This document shows positions 8,151-18,260 of a stretch of DNA of 64,000 nt, one piece after another. Where the stretch lies: the NCBI GenBank assembly GCA_016803235.1, contig JADCLI010000032.1, forward strand, positions 1 to 64,000. The letters run 5' to 3'. How positions within the stretch are numbered: the stretch's first letter is position 1; each line of letters starts with the position of its first letter. The position numbers and the translations under genes were made by a program. Source of the stretch: Pimelobacter simplex (lineage in GTDB: Bacteria > Actinomycetota > Actinomycetes > Propionibacteriales > Nocardioidaceae). The notes under the pieces are model-generated. The model made no database searches. It saw only the letters and a list, made by a program, of their open reading frames with translations, and was not told the DNA's origin.

Positions 8151-9294
8151 CGGAGACCGTGGGCTCCGCGCCCTCGACCGGCTCCATCGACTCGGCGATC
8201 TTCATCGCCTCCTCGATCAGGGTCTCGACGATCTCGGCCTCGGGGACGGTCTTGATGACCTCGCCCTTGACGAAGATCTGGCCCTTGCCGTTGCCCGAGG
8301 CGACGCCGAGGTCGGCCTCGCGGGCCTCGCCCGGACCGTTGACCACGCAGCCCATGACCGCCACGCGGAGCGGGACCTCGAGGCCGTCGAGACCGGCGGT
8401 GACTCGCTCGGCGAGGGTGTAGACGTCGACCTGGGCGCGACCGCAGGACGGGCAGGAGACGATCTCGAGCTTGCGCGGGCGCAGGTTGAGCGACTGCAGG
8501 ATCTGGATGCCGACCTTGACCTCCTCGACCGGCGGCGCCGAGAGCGAGACCCGGATGGTGTCGCCGATGCCGCGCGAGAGGAGCGCGCCGAAGGCGGTCG
8601 CCGACTTGATGGTGCCCTGGAACGCCGGGCCCGCCTCGGTCACACCGAGGTGCAGCGGCCAGTCGCCCTGCTCGGCGAGCAGCTCGTAGGCGCGGACCAT
8701 CACGACGGGGTCGTTGTGCTTGACCGAGATCTTGAAGTCGCGGAAGCCGTGCTCCTCGAACAGGCTCGCCTCCCACACGGCGGACTCGACGAGCGCCTCG
8801 GGGGTGGCCTTGCCGTACTTCTCCAGCAGCCGCTTGTCGAGGGAGCCGGCGTTGACGCCGATCCGGATCGACGTGCCGTGGTCCTGGGCCGCCTTGGCGA
8901 TCTCCTTGACCTGGTCGTCGAACTTCTTGATGTTGCCGGGGTTGACCCGCACCGCGGCGCAGCCGGCCTCGATCGCGGCGAAGACGTACTTCGGCTGGAA
9001 GTGGATGTCGGCGATGACCGGGATCTGGCTGTGCCGGGCGACCTCGGGCAGGGCGTCGGCGTCGTCCTGGCTCGGGCACGCGACGCGCACGATGTCGCAG
9101 CCCGCGGCGGTGAGCTCGGCGATCTGCTGGAGCGTGGTGTTGACGTCCGAGGTCAGCGTGGTCGTCATCGACTGCACCGAGATCGGGTGGTCGCTGCCGA
9201 CCCCGACCTTGCCCACCTGGATCTGGCGGGTCCGGCGGCGGGGAGCGAGCACCGGCGGGGGCGCTTCGGGCATGCCGAGGCTGATGGACGTCAT
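8143..9294 (-). CDS. ispG: 4-hydroxy-3-methylbut-2-en-1-yl diphosphate synthase
   Basis: Catalyses the penultimate step of the MEP isoprenoid pathway, reductive ring opening of methylerythritol cyclodiphosphate to HMBPP. The 383-residue protein has the TIM-barrel domain ([15 protein letters not shown] to about 260) and the iron-sulfur domain with ligands C281, C284, C316 and E323; this spacing (3, 32, 7) is the same as in the Escherichia coli enzyme. It lies downstream of a site-2 protease and dxr on the same strand, an order common in Actinobacteria that places two MEP genes together. A 31-base gap separates it from the protease gene. Confidence 0.97.
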   Translation of the reverse strand: MTSISLGMPEAPPPVLAPRRRTRQIQVGKVGVGSDHPISVQSMTTTLTSDVNTTLQQIAELTAAGCDIVRVACPSQDDADALPEVARHSQIPVIADIHFQPKYVFAAIEAGCAAVRVNPGNIKKFDDQVKEIAKAAQDHGTSIRIGVNAGSLDKRLLEKYGKATPEALVESAVWEASLFEEHGFRDFKISVKHNDPVVMVRAYELLAEQGDWPLHLGVTEAGPAFQGTIKSATAFGALLSRGIGDTIRVSLSAPPVEEVKVGIQILQSLNLRPRKLEIVSCPSCGRAQVDVYTLAERVTAGLDGLEVPLRVAVMGCVVNGPGEAREADLGVASGNGKGQIFVKGEVIKTVPEAEIVETLIEEAMKIAESMEPVEGAEPTVSVS

Positions 9295-9325
9295 GACGTC
9301 AAGACTACTTTCCGGAGTGTGCGGA

Positions 9326-10681
9326 TCAGGATTCGAGGTGCACCGGTACGACGATGTCGCCGACGATGAGCACGAGGCCCATCACGAGGATCGCGAGGCC
9401 GACGACGTAGGCGATCGGCAGCAGCTTGGCCACGTCGACGTACCCGGGGTCGGGGCGGTTTCGCAGGCGTGCCCAGCCGCGGCGCACGGCCTCCCAGAGG
9501 GCGCCGGCGATGTGCCCGCCGTCGAGCGGCAGCAGCGGCACGAAGTTGAACATGCCGATGAAGAAGTTGAAGCCGGCGACGAGGAGCAGCAGGGAGACGA
9601 TCTTGCCCGTGACCGGGATCTCGTCGTGCGAGGCGGTCTCGCCGGCGAGGCGACCACCGCCGACGATGCTGACCGGACCCATCGGGTCGCGCTCCTCGAC
9701 GCCGACGATCGCCTTCGCGACGCCCCAGACCTTGGCGGGCAGGGTCGCCAGGGACTTCACGACCTCGACGGTCATCGAGCCCATCTGGTCCACGGTGTAG
9801 ACCAGTCCGCCGGTCGTGGGGTGGGAGCGCGGGACGACGCCGAGGAAGCCGACCTTCTCGTCGGCCTTCTCGCCCTTGCGGTCGGGCGGGCGGACCGCGG
9901 TCTCGGTCGTGAACGTCAGCTCCTTGCCGTCGCGCTCGACGACCACGTCGGCCTCGGCGGTGCCGTTGGCCTTGACCAGTCGCTGCACCTGCTCCCAGCT
10001 GGTGATCTCGGTGCCGTTGAAGGAAACGATCCGGTCGCCGGCCTTGATGCCGGCGGCGTAGGCCGGCGTCGGTCGCTCGGCGACCTCCTCGTCGGTGCAG
10101 ACCCGGTTGTCCTCGTAGCCCGGGATCACGCAGGCGCTGACCTCGTCGATCGTGGTCTCGGCGGTGGGGTCCCCCGGGTTGCCGTAGGTGGCGAAGACCG
10201 CGGCGAAGAGCAGGAAGGCGATGACGATGTTCACCGTCGGGCCGCCGCCCATCACGATGACCTTCTGCCACCAGGGGAACTTGTAGAACAGCCGGTCGGT
10301 GTCCTCGGGCCGGATGGTCTCCCACTCCGCCGCGCGGGCGTCGGAGATCAGCTGGGTGAACATGCCGGTGTTGGACTTGCGCACCCGGACCACCTGGTTG
10401 CCGGCGGCGTCGACCTCGACCCGGTCGGCCAGGGCGACCGCGTCGGGCGGGAGCATCCCGACGATCTTGACGTAGCCGCCGAGCGGGATCGCCTTGACGC
10501 CGTACTCCGTCTCGCCGACCTGCCTGCTCCACACCGTCGGGCCGAAGCCGATGAAGTACTGCGTGACCTTCCCGCCGAACTTCTTGGCGGGGATCATGTG
10601 GCCGAGCTCGTGGAGGCCGATCGACGCCAGGATCGCGGTCGCGAAGACGACGACACCGAGCAGGTAGAGCAGAGCGGTCAT
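9326..10681 (-). CDS. Site-2 (RseP/Rip1-type) zinc metalloprotease
   Basis: An inner-membrane protease that cuts substrates within the bilayer. The 451-residue product has the zinc motif HELGH at 24-28 in the first membrane segment, a PDZ-like domain in the middle ([24 protein letters not shown]), and the second active-site motif LDGGH near 386-390 in a later membrane segment. The homologue in mycobacteria (Rip1) degrades anti-sigma factors; the substrate here is inferred only by family. ATG at 10681 overlaps the dxr stop by 4 bases (ATGA), so the two are translationally coupled. An extracytoplasmic loop holding two cysteines (near [18 protein letters not shown] spacing) may form a disulfide. 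Confidence 0.93.
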   Translation of the reverse strand: MTALLYLLGVVVFATAILASIGLHELGHMIPAKKFGGKVTQYFIGFGPTVWSRQVGETEYGVKAIPLGGYVKIVGMLPPDAVALADRVEVDAAGNQVVRVRKSNTGMFTQLISDARAAEWETIRPEDTDRLFYKFPWWQKVIVMGGGPTVNIVIAFLLFAAVFATYGNPGDPTAETTIDEVSACVIPGYEDNRVCTDEEVAERPTPAYAAGIKAGDRIVSFNGTEITSWEQVQRLVKANGTAEADVVVERDGKELTFTTETAVRPPDRKGEKADEKVGFLGVVPRSHPTTGGLVYTVDQMGSMTVEVVKSLATLPAKVWGVAKAIVGVEERDPMGPVSIVGGGRLAGETASHDEIPVTGKIVSLLLLVAGFNFFIGMFNFVPLLPLDGGHIAGALWEAVRRGWARLRNRPDPGYVDVAKLLPIAYVVGLAILVMGLVLIVGDIVVPVHLES

Positions 10682-11781
10682 GGGCGGGATGCGGTCCTCG
10701 GGTCGATGAGCTGGGAGGCCGCCTCCCGCGCCCACGCGTCGGCCGCGAGGACGTCGTCGAGGGAGAGCTGCCCCTTCGAGGGTACGTCGTGGGCGGCTAG
10801 CACGCTCGCGACCGTGTCGACGATCCCGGTGAATCCCAGCCGCCCGGTGCGGAAGGCGTCGACCGCGACCTCGTTGGCTGCGTTGTAGACCGCCGGCGCG
10901 GTGCTTCCCCTCTCCCCCGCCTCCCGGGCGAGCGCGACCGCCGGGAACGCCTCGTCGTCCAGGGGCAGGAACTCCCAGGTCTCGGCCCTGGTCCAGTCCA
11001 CGGCCGGGGCGGCGTCCGGGACCCGGTCGGGCCAGGCCAGGCCGAGCGCGATGGGGATCAGCATGGTCGGCGGGCTCGCCTGCACCAGCGTGGATCCGTC
11101 GACGAACTCCACCATCGAGTGCACGACGCTGGTCGGGTGCACGACGACCTCGATCCGGTCGAACGGGATGCCGAAGAGCAGGTGCGCCTCGATCACCTCG
11201 AGGCCCTTGTTGACCAGGGTCGCCGAGTTGATGGTGATCACGGGACCCATGTCCCACGTGGGGTGGTTGCCCGCCTGCTCGGGAGTGACGTCGGCGAGCT
11301 CCGCGCGGGTCCGCCCGCGGAACGGCCCGCCGCTCGCGGTCAGCACCAGTCGTCGTACCTCGTCGGGGGCGCCGCCGCGCAGGCACTGCGCGAGCGCGCT
11401 GTGCTCGGAGTCGACCGGCACGATCTGGCCCGGGCTCGCCTTGTCGAGCACGAGCGGGCCGCCCATGACGAGGGACTCCTTGTTGGCCAGGGCCAGGGTG
11501 GTGCCCGCCTCGAGCGCGGCCAGGGTCGGGAGCAGACCGACCGCGCCGGTGATGCCGTTGAGGACCACGTCGCACTCCTGCTGGGCCGCCTCGACGCTGG
11601 CCTGCTCCCCCAGACCGTGGAAGCGGGGGGCGAACTCGGTCACCTGCTGTGCGAACAGGTCGGGGTTGCCGCCACCCGCGGTGAGCCCGACCACGCGGAA
11701 CCGGTCGGGGTTGGCGCGCACCAGGTCGAGCGCCTGGGTGCCGATCGAGCCGGTCGAGCCGAGGATGACGACGTCCTTCAC
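10678..11781 (-). CDS. dxr: 1-deoxy-D-xylulose 5-phosphate reductoisomerase
   Basis: Converts deoxyxylulose phosphate to methylerythritol phosphate, the committed MEP-pathway step, using NADPH. The 367-residue product has the nucleotide motif GSTGSIG at 8-14, NKESLV in the catalytic region, and the PVDSEHSA and SGGPFRG segments that bind substrate and metal. GTG at 11781 is chosen because AAGGA lies 7 bases before it and the conserved [11 protein letters not shown] follows immediately; an upstream in-frame ATG would add a non-conserved tail. It is coupled by a 4-base overlap to the protease gene and is divergent from the polysaccharide deacetylase. Confidence 0.97.
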   Translation of the reverse strand: MKDVVILGSTGSIGTQALDLVRANPDRFRVVGLTAGGGNPDLFAQQVTEFAPRFHGLGEQASVEAAQQECDVVLNGITGAVGLLPTLAALEAGTTLALANKESLVMGGPLVLDKASPGQIVPVDSEHSALAQCLRGGAPDEVRRLVLTASGGPFRGRTRAELADVTPEQAGNHPTWDMGPVITINSATLVNKGLEVIEAHLLFGIPFDRIEVVVHPTSVVHSMVEFVDGSTLVQASPPTMLIPIALGLAWPDRVPDAAPAVDWTRAETWEFLPLDDEAFPAVALAREAGERGSTAPAVYNAANEVAVDAFRTGRLGFTGIVDTVASVLAAHDVPSKGQLSLDDVLAADAWAREAASQLIDPRTASRP

Positions 11782-11870
11782 GTCGTCATCCTTGCAGGAG
11801 GGGCCGGGCGCGACCTTGGTCACGTGTCCGGAAACGGTGGAAATGCCGAACGGGAGCGGGATCACCCTTC

Positions 11871-12974
11871 ATGCTGTGCCCCGTGCACCGTCCTGCTCCC
11901 GCTGTCGTCCGCCTCGTCGTGGCCACCTTGGCCACCCTGCTGGGCGTGTCGGTCGCCGCTCCGGCGCCGGCGATGACGGACGCGCCGGCGACAAACCGTG
12001 CGGACGGCTGCACGGGCAAGGTGGCACTGACCTTCGACGACGGCCCGTCCCGCCGGAGCACGCACCGGCTGGTGCAGGTGCTGCGCCGCAACGAGGTGCC
12101 GGCGACCTTCTTCATGGTCGGGCAGCGCGTCGCCGCCGATCCCGCCACGGCGCTCGAGGTCGAGCGGGCCGGGTTCCTCACGGCCAACCACAGCTGGGCG
12201 CACCAGGACATGAGGCGGCAGTCCTACCGCGAGGTCCGGCGCTCGCTGCGGGCGACCCGACGCGCGATGAGGGCGGCCGGCCTGCACCCGACCGACCTGA
12301 TGCGCCCGCCGTACGGCGCGCTCGCGGGGCCTGCGCGCCGGGCGATCCGGGACGCCGGCTACGTCTCCGTGATGTGGACCGACGACTCCCTGGACTGGAA
12401 GTCCGGCAGCGCGCGGCAGATCGCCCGCCGGATCATCGCCGGCCTGCACCCGGGCCGCAACATCGTGCTCCAGCACGACGGCGTGGACCGCTCGCCGATC
12501 TCGGTTGCCGCCGTGGACCGCGTGGTCCGGGTCGCCAAGCGCCGCGGCTACTGCTTCACGGCACTGGACGAGAGGGGCCGGCCCGGCTTCCCGACGCCCG
12601 TCGTGACCGCCGTGGTGCCGGACGTCGTGGAGGGCACCGAGGCGGTGGTCACCCTGGGGCTCGCGCAGCCCGCGGGCCGCGACACCGCGGTGGTCGTCGA
12701 GGCCGCCTCGGGCACGGCGGCGGTCGGCACCGACCTGCCCACCTTCCGCGCTCGCGTGGTGGTCCCGGCCGGCCGGGTGCAGGTGACCGTGCGGATCCCC
12801 GTGTCCGCCGACGCCGTGACCGAGCCGGCCGAGACCTTCTCGGTCCTGCTGCGCGACCCCGAGGGCCTGCAGGTCGCGCAGCCGACGACGGTCACCGTCG
12901 TCGACGCGGCCGCGGCGCCGCGCATCGACCTGCCCGGACCGCCGTTCCTGCCGTTGGGCCCCAGGTACAGCTGA
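11871..12974 (+). CDS. Secreted NodB polysaccharide deacetylase with C-terminal Calx-beta domain
   Basis: Probably removes N-acetyl groups from peptidoglycan or another envelope glycan outside the membrane. The 367-residue product has a signal peptide (hydrophobic VVRLVVATLATLLGVSVAAPAPA), then the NodB domain with TFDDGP (54-59; metal Asp57), HSWAH (H97, H101), RPPYG (near 145-149), the WTDDSLDW motif and LQHDG (H202). From about 248 to 345 the sequence PDVVEGTEAVVTLGL ... TEPAETFSVLL matches a Calx-beta domain, a Ca-binding beta sandwich. That fusion is less usual than NodB alone. GTG at 11883 is an alternative start. It ends three bases before the convergent meaB stop. Confidence 0.88.
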   Translation: MLCPVHRPAPAVVRLVVATLATLLGVSVAAPAPAMTDAPATNRADGCTGKVALTFDDGPSRRSTHRLVQVLRRNEVPATFFMVGQRVAADPATALEVERAGFLTANHSWAHQDMRRQSYREVRRSLRATRRAMRAAGLHPTDLMRPPYGALAGPARRAIRDAGYVSVMWTDDSLDWKSGSARQIARRIIAGLHPGRNIVLQHDGVDRSPISVAAVDRVVRVAKRRGYCFTALDERGRPGFPTPVVTAVVPDVVEGTEAVVTLGLAQPAGRDTAVVVEAASGTAAVGTDLPTFRARVVVPAGRVQVTVRIPVSADAVTEPAETFSVLLRDPEGLQVAQPTTVTVVDAAAAPRIDLPGPPFLPLGPRYS

Positions 12975-12977
12975 CGG

Positions 12978-13961
12978 TCAGCCGGCGGTCAGCTGCGCTG
13001 CCGCGGTGTGCGGGTCGACCTCGCCGGCGACCACGGCGGCCGCGAGCTCGTCGAGCCGGTCGCCCTCCCCGACGCTCCCCCAGCGCCTGCGCAGCGCCGT
13101 GAGCGCGAGCGTCTCGATCTCGTCCCGGGCCCGGCGCACCCGGCGGCGCGCGAGCTCGCCGCTCCCGGCCAGCCAAGCCGCGTGCTCGTCGATCGCGTCG
13201 ACGACGTCGGTGACGCCGTCGCCGGTCGAGGCGGTGGTCTTGAGGACCGGGGGCCGCCAGGCACCGTCGCGGCGCTCGGCGAGACCGAGCATCGAGCGCA
13301 GGTCGCGGCGTACCTTGTCGGCACCGTCGCGGTCGGACTTGTTGACGACGTAGAGGTCGCCGATCTCGAGGATGCCGGCCTTGGCGGCCTGGATCCCGTC
13401 GCCCATGCCGGGCGCGAGCAGCACGATCGTGGTGTCGGCCTGGCCGGCGACCTCGACCTCGCTCTGCCCGACGCCGACCGTCTCGACGAGGACGACGTCG
13501 AAGCCGGCGCCGTCGAGCACCCGCAGCGCCTGCGGGGTGGTCCAGGCGAGTCCGCCGAGGTGGCCGCGCGCGGCCATCGAGCGGATGAAGACCCCGGGGT
13601 CGAGGACGTGGTCCCCCATCCGGATCCGGTCGCCGAGCAGGGCTCCGCCGGAGAACGGCGAGGAGGGGTCGACGGCCAGGACCGCGACCCGGCGGCCGCG
13701 GCGACGCAGCTCACCGATCAGCGCGTTGGTGGACGTCGACTTTCCCACGCCCGGGGAACCGGTCAGCCCGATGACGTGCGCGTGCCCGGCGTAGGGCGCC
13801 AGGACGCGCATCAGCTCGGGCAGCAGCGCCGACTCGTCCTCGACGAGGGAGACCAGCCGGCCGACCGAGCGCGGGTCGCCCTCACGGGCCTTCTCGACCA
13901 ATGCAGGAACGGCCGCCGCGGTGATCCCGCGACGGCCGCCCTGGATGTGCTGCTCAGGCAA
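12978..13961 (-). CDS. meaB: MeaB/ArgK-type GTPase for B12-dependent acyl-CoA mutases
   Basis: A G3E-family GTPase chaperone that loads and protects adenosylcobalamin on methylmalonyl-CoA or related mutases. The 327-residue product has the P-loop GLTGSPGVGKSTS near 65-77, the switch-type VETVGVGQSEVEVAG, and NKSD for guanine recognition. The TTG at 13961 is chosen: AGGA is five bases before it and it starts 11 bases after the thiolase stop. The gene follows the thiolase directly and is near the epimerase, the same neighbourhood known in Streptomyces. Its likely client here is the mutase at 28753-30792, which is not adjacent. Confidence 0.93.
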   Translation of the reverse strand: MPEQHIQGGRRGITAAAVPALVEKAREGDPRSVGRLVSLVEDESALLPELMRVLAPYAGHAHVIGLTGSPGVGKSTSTNALIGELRRRGRRVAVLAVDPSSPFSGGALLGDRIRMGDHVLDPGVFIRSMAARGHLGGLAWTTPQALRVLDGAGFDVVLVETVGVGQSEVEVAGQADTTIVLLAPGMGDGIQAAKAGILEIGDLYVVNKSDRDGADKVRRDLRSMLGLAERRDGAWRPPVLKTTASTGDGVTDVVDAIDEHAAWLAGSGELARRRVRRARDEIETLALTALRRRWGSVGEGDRLDELAAAVVAGEVDPHTAAAQLTAG

Positions 13962-13972
13962 CGCGTTCCTGA

Positions 13973-15172
<1,200 letters not shown>

Positions 15173-15210
15173 GTTTCCTCCGTGCAGACGTGTGGTCGGA
15201 ACTCTTTCGA

Positions 15211-15226
15211 GCGTACTCGTGGGTAG
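15211..15226. promoter_or_regulatory. Degenerate copy of the GGTTACC-N4-GGTA site (weak)
   Basis: GCGTACTCGTGGGTAG matches the site before the 3-hydroxyacyl-CoA dehydrogenase at 10 of 16 positions, keeping TAC and GGGTAG. It is 39 bases before the thiolase start, close to the spacing at the dehydrogenase gene. The match may be chance. Confidence 0.25.
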
Positions 15227-15302
15227 CGGACCCGGGCGAGGGGTCCATCGTGCGGTCGGTGAGGCACTCGTCACACCCCCCAACGAGTGGGGCGACGGCA
15301 CA

Positions 15303-15761
15303 ATGACGCGCATGAGCATCACTGACGGCGTCCCCACCCACCTGTTCACCGCCATCGACCACGTCGGCATCGCGGTCCCCGACCTCGACGAGGCGATCGC
15401 GTTCTACCGCGACAACTTCGGCATGCACGTCGCGCACGAGGAGACCAACGAGGAGCAGGGCGTCCGCGAGGCGATGGTCGCGGTCGGCGACACCGACTCC
15501 AGGATCCAGCTGCTCGCCCCGCTCAACGCGGAGTCCACGATCGCGAAGTTCATCGACCGCAGCGGGCCCGGCCTGCAGCAGCTCGCCTACCGGGTCACCG
15601 ACCTCGACCAGGTCTCCGCGATCCTGCGCGAGCGCGGCCTGCGCCTGCTCTACCCGGAGGCCCGCCGGGGCACGGCGAACAGCCGGATCAACTTCGTGCA
15701 CCCCAAGGACGCCGGCGGCGTCCTCGTCGAGCTCGTCGAGCCGGCCGCCGACGCCCACTGA
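15303..15761 (+). CDS. mce: Methylmalonyl-CoA epimerase
   Basis: Interconverts (2S)- and (2R)-methylmalonyl-CoA, needed between carboxylase-made and mutase-used stereoisomers. The 152-residue protein is a pair of vicinal-oxygen-chelate modules: [26 protein letters not shown] with a metal His, then [11 protein letters not shown] with a second ligand, and a final VLVELVEP strand with the Glu. ATG at 15303 has GGGG 11 bases upstream; ATG at 15312 is the alternative. It is divergent from the thiolase gene. The REP-like stem at 15773-15807 may terminate it. Confidence 0.93.
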   Translation: MTRMSITDGVPTHLFTAIDHVGIAVPDLDEAIAFYRDNFGMHVAHEETNEEQGVREAMVAVGDTDSRIQLLAPLNAESTIAKFIDRSGPGLQQLAYRVTDLDQVSAILRERGLRLLYPEARRGTANSRINFVHPKDAGGVLVELVEPAADAH

Positions 15762-15772
15762 TCCGAGCCGCA

Positions 15773-15807
15773 GGTCGCGGAGCTCGCGCAGCGAGCGTCA
15801 CGAGACC
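15773..15807. repeat. REP-like element GGTCGCGGAGCTCGC...CACGAGACC
   Basis: The 35-base unit begins GGTCG and ends CGAGACC, with an inner perfect stem GCTCGC-GCA-GCGAGC (15782-15796). Its ends resemble those of the repeats at 447-552 and 36824-36880, although the middle differs. It lies between convergent genes and overlaps the last codons of pxpC. It probably serves as terminator for mce. Confidence 0.5.
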
Positions 15808-16652
15808 CAGCGGAACCGGAGCTCGTCGCCGGGACGCAGCTGGGCCAGCCGGTCGGTGTCGGCATCGACGACCACACCGACCACCGGATAGCCGCCCGTC
15901 ACCGGGTGGTCCGGACCGAACACCACCGGCGCGCCACCCGGCGGGACCTGGATCGCGCCGCGCAGCGCGCCCTCGCTGGGGAGCTCGCCCTTCCCCGGCG
16001 CCGCTGCCAGCGCGGCGCCCTCCAGGCGCAGCCCGACCCGGTCGCTGGCAGCGCCCACGCGCCAGACCTGCTCCACGAGTCGGTCCACGTCGACCACCCA
16101 GTCCGCGCGCGGCCCGCGCACGACGCGGAGCACCGGCCGGTCGTCGTACGTCGTCGGCGGGACGGCCTCGACGAGCATCTGTCCCGTCCCCTCGTCGCCG
16201 ACGGGCAGGCGGTCCCCGGCGCGGACGGGCTCCGGTCCGAGACCGGCCAGGGTGTCGCGGGCCCGGGAGCCCAGCAGCGGCGGCACGGCGAGCCCACCGC
16301 GGACGGCGAGGTAGCTGCGCAGTCCGGCCCGCGGGAGGCCGAGGCGGAGTCGCTGGCCGGGCCTGAGGGCCAGCACGGCGCCGGTCGGCTCGGGACGTCC
16401 GTCCACGCTCAACGGGACCGGGGCGCCGGTCACGCACACCCAGGCCACGCCGGTCGCCTCGACCTCGAGGCCGCCGAGGGTGACCTCGAGCGCCGCTGCT
16501 CCCGGGGTGTTGCCGAGCAGCCGGTTCGCCAGCGCGTACGACGACCGGTCGGCCGCGCCGCCGACCCCGACGCCGATCGCCGCGTGCCCGGGCCGGCCGG
16601 CGTCCTGCACGAGGCAGGGTCCGCCGACGGCGTGCACGAGCAACCCGGTCAT
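15798..16652 (-). CDS. pxpC: 5-oxoprolinase subunit C (biotin-dependent carboxyltransferase-like)
   Basis: Third subunit of the ATP-dependent PxpABC 5-oxoprolinase, which opens pyroglutamate to glutamate. The 284-residue product shows the AHS2/KipA-like fold: LVQDAGRPGHAAIGVGVGGAADRSSYALANRLLGN at the N-terminus, LRPGQRLRLGLPRAGLRSYLAVRGG, and the C-terminal VFGPDHPVTGGYPVVGVVVDADTDRLAQLRPGDELRF. ATG at 16652 overlaps the pxpB stop by 4 bases. The complete trio pxpA-pxpB-pxpC in one tightly overlapping operon makes the assignment firm. The last codons overlap a REP-like repeat, so its extreme C-terminus is repeat-encoded. Confidence 0.92.
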   Translation of the reverse strand: MTGLLVHAVGGPCLVQDAGRPGHAAIGVGVGGAADRSSYALANRLLGNTPGAAALEVTLGGLEVEATGVAWVCVTGAPVPLSVDGRPEPTGAVLALRPGQRLRLGLPRAGLRSYLAVRGGLAVPPLLGSRARDTLAGLGPEPVRAGDRLPVGDEGTGQMLVEAVPPTTYDDRPVLRVVRGPRADWVVDVDRLVEQVWRVGAASDRVGLRLEGAALAAAPGKGELPSEGALRGAIQVPPGGAPVVFGPDHPVTGGYPVVGVVVDADTDRLAQLRPGDELRFRWVS

Positions 16653-17284
16653 CGGGCCTCCTCGAAGACCACCGTCGCTCCGGCGGTCAGCAGCGCGGGC
16701 GGGTCACACTCCAGGTCCCACAGCGCCAGGTCGGTGCGCCCGATCAGCTGCCACCCGCCCGGCGAGGAGCGCGGGTAGACGCCGCTGAACTCCCCCGCCA
16801 GGCCGACCGACCCGGCCGGGACGCTGGTCCGCGGCTCGTCGCGCCGCGGCACCTGCAGCCGAGGGTCGCCGCCGACGAGGTAGGCGAACCCGGGCGCGAA
16901 GCCGCCGAAGGCCACGTGCCACGGCGTCCCCGTGTGCGCCGCCACGACCTCCTGCTCGCTCAGCCCGGTCAGGCTCGCCACTGCAGCCAGGTCCGGGCCG
17001 TCGTACACCACCGGGATCCGGGTCGGGTCGTCGCGTCGCACCTGACGAACGGGCTGTGAGATCGCCTCCGCGACAGCCACTTCGTCGGGTGCGACGTCCA
17101 CCAGGCGCCCCACGGGCACCCCGGGACGGGCCACGAGCAGCACGCTGCGGGCGCCGGGGACGACGTCGGCGACCAGCTCCTCGGCCAGCGGATGGGCGCC
17201 GACCAGCTCGGCGACGGCGACCACCGCGGCGGTGTCGGCGAGCTCCACCAGGAGCCCTCGGTCGCCGTACGGCAGCAGCCTCAT
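16649..17284 (-). CDS. pxpB: 5-oxoprolinase subunit B (allophanate hydrolase subunit 1-like)
   Basis: Second subunit of PxpABC 5-oxoprolinase. The 211-residue product is of the AHS1/KipI family: [15 protein letters not shown] at the start, then [30 protein letters not shown], the signature [15 protein letters not shown], and [24 protein letters not shown] at 17284 overlaps the pxpA stop by 4 bases and begins the conserved block; an upstream GTG would extend into pxpA without homology. Cotranscribed between pxpA and pxpC. Confidence 0.92.
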   Translation of the reverse strand: MRLLPYGDRGLLVELADTAAVVAVAELVGAHPLAEELVADVVPGARSVLLVARPGVPVGRLVDVAPDEVAVAEAISQPVRQVRRDDPTRIPVVYDGPDLAAVASLTGLSEQEVVAAHTGTPWHVAFGGFAPGFAYLVGGDPRLQVPRRDEPRTSVPAGSVGLAGEFSGVYPRSSPGGWQLIGRTDLALWDLECDPPALLTAGATVVFEEAR

Positions 17285-18048
17285 GGGGTCGCGAAGGCGC
17301 CGACCGGCAGGTCCGCCTCCTCCAGCGCGGCCCGGACGGCAGCCGCGAGCCCGGCCGCGCCGGGCGAGTCGCCGTGGACGCACAGCGAGCGGACCTCGCC
17401 CGCGCGGGCGAGCTCGACCGCCTGGCCGGCGACGGCCACCGGGTCGGTCAGCACGGCACCGGGCGCCGAGCGCGGCACCAGGCCGCCGTCGGGCTGGTAG
17501 GCCCGATCGGCGAAGCCCTCGGCGACCGGCTCCAGCCCGGCGTCGGCGACGGCCGACAGGAACGTCGAGCCGGCGAGGCCGAGGACCGGCAGGCCGCCGT
17601 ACGCCTCGACGGCCTCGATGACCGCCCGCGCCTGCTCCGGGTGGCTCGAGACGGCGTGGTAGAGCGCGCCGTGGGGCTTCAGGTACGCCACGCGGCCGCC
17701 CGCGGCGCGGGCGATCCCGTCGAGGGCACCGAGCTGGTAGAGCACGTCGGCCGCGAGCTCGTCGCCCGGGACGTCGACGTAGCGGCGCCCGAAGCCGGCC
17801 AGGTCGCGATAGCCGACCTGGGCGCCGATCGAGACGCCCAGCGACACCGCCCGCTCGCAGGTGCGCCGCAACGTGAGCGGGTCCCCGGCGTGGAAGCCGC
17901 AGGCCACGTTGGCGCTGGTGAGATGGGGCAGCAACGCGTCGTCGTCACCCAGCTGCCAGCGCCCGAAGGACTCGCCGACGTCGGCGTTGAGGTCGATCAC
18001 CCCGCCAGGGCCGCCCGCCGTGGACGTAGAACCCGGATGCAACGTCAT
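17281..18048 (-). CDS. pxpA: 5-oxoprolinase subunit A (LamB/YcsF family)
   Basis: First subunit of the ATP-dependent 5-oxoprolinase that recycles pyroglutamate, a product of N-terminal glutamine cyclisation. The 255-residue product has [15 protein letters not shown] near the start, [14 protein letters not shown], the VKPHGALY-type motif ([12 protein letters not shown]) and [10 protein letters not shown] near the end, all typical of the family. ATG at 18048 is chosen; ATG at 18066 is also in frame and neither has a clear ribosome site. It leads the pxpABC operon and is divergent from ccr. Confidence 0.92.
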   Translation of the reverse strand: MTLHPGSTSTAGGPGGVIDLNADVGESFGRWQLGDDDALLPHLTSANVACGFHAGDPLTLRRTCERAVSLGVSIGAQVGYRDLAGFGRRYVDVPGDELAADVLYQLGALDGIARAAGGRVAYLKPHGALYHAVSSHPEQARAVIEAVEAYGGLPVLGLAGSTFLSAVADAGLEPVAEGFADRAYQPDGGLVPRSAPGAVLTDPVAVAGQAVELARAGEVRSLCVHGDSPGAAGLAAAVRAALEEADLPVGAFATP

Positions 18049-18159
18049 GGCCCTATCGTGGCTCATCGATGCGCCGCCGAGCCCAGGACGGTGCAGTCGC
18101 CGCGGCCCTCTCCTCGCCACCAGCTCGGTGAGACGAGTGTCACGAACCCGTCACCGAGC

Positions 18160-18175
18160 GGTTACCGACGGGTAT
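18160..18175 (+). promoter_or_regulatory. GGTTACC-N4-GGTA operator before ccr
   Basis: GGTTACCGACGGGTAT shares its first 15 bases exactly with the reverse complement of 25743-25757 before the 3-hydroxyacyl-CoA dehydrogenase. The TACC/GGTA arms are symmetrical. The final GGTATCTT includes a TATCTT hexamer that could be a -10 element, so binding would block transcription. It lies 85 bases before the ccr start. Confidence 0.65.
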
Positions 18176-18209
18176 CTTCGCGGCGGCCGTATTGCCACCC
18201 CGCCCATCC

Positions 18210-18225
18210 GGGCCCAGCTGGGCCC
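18210..18225. promoter_or_regulatory. 16-bp perfect palindrome in the ccr leader
   Basis: GGGCCCAGCTGGGCCC is its own reverse complement and lies 35 bases before the ccr start, 20 bases before the ribosome site. In RNA it would form a six-pair GC stem with an AGCU loop. It may be an attenuator, a protein site, or chance in GC-rich DNA. Confidence 0.4.
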
Positions 18226-18260
18226 ACTGGCTCGCAACGAATCCCAGGGAGACGACGACC

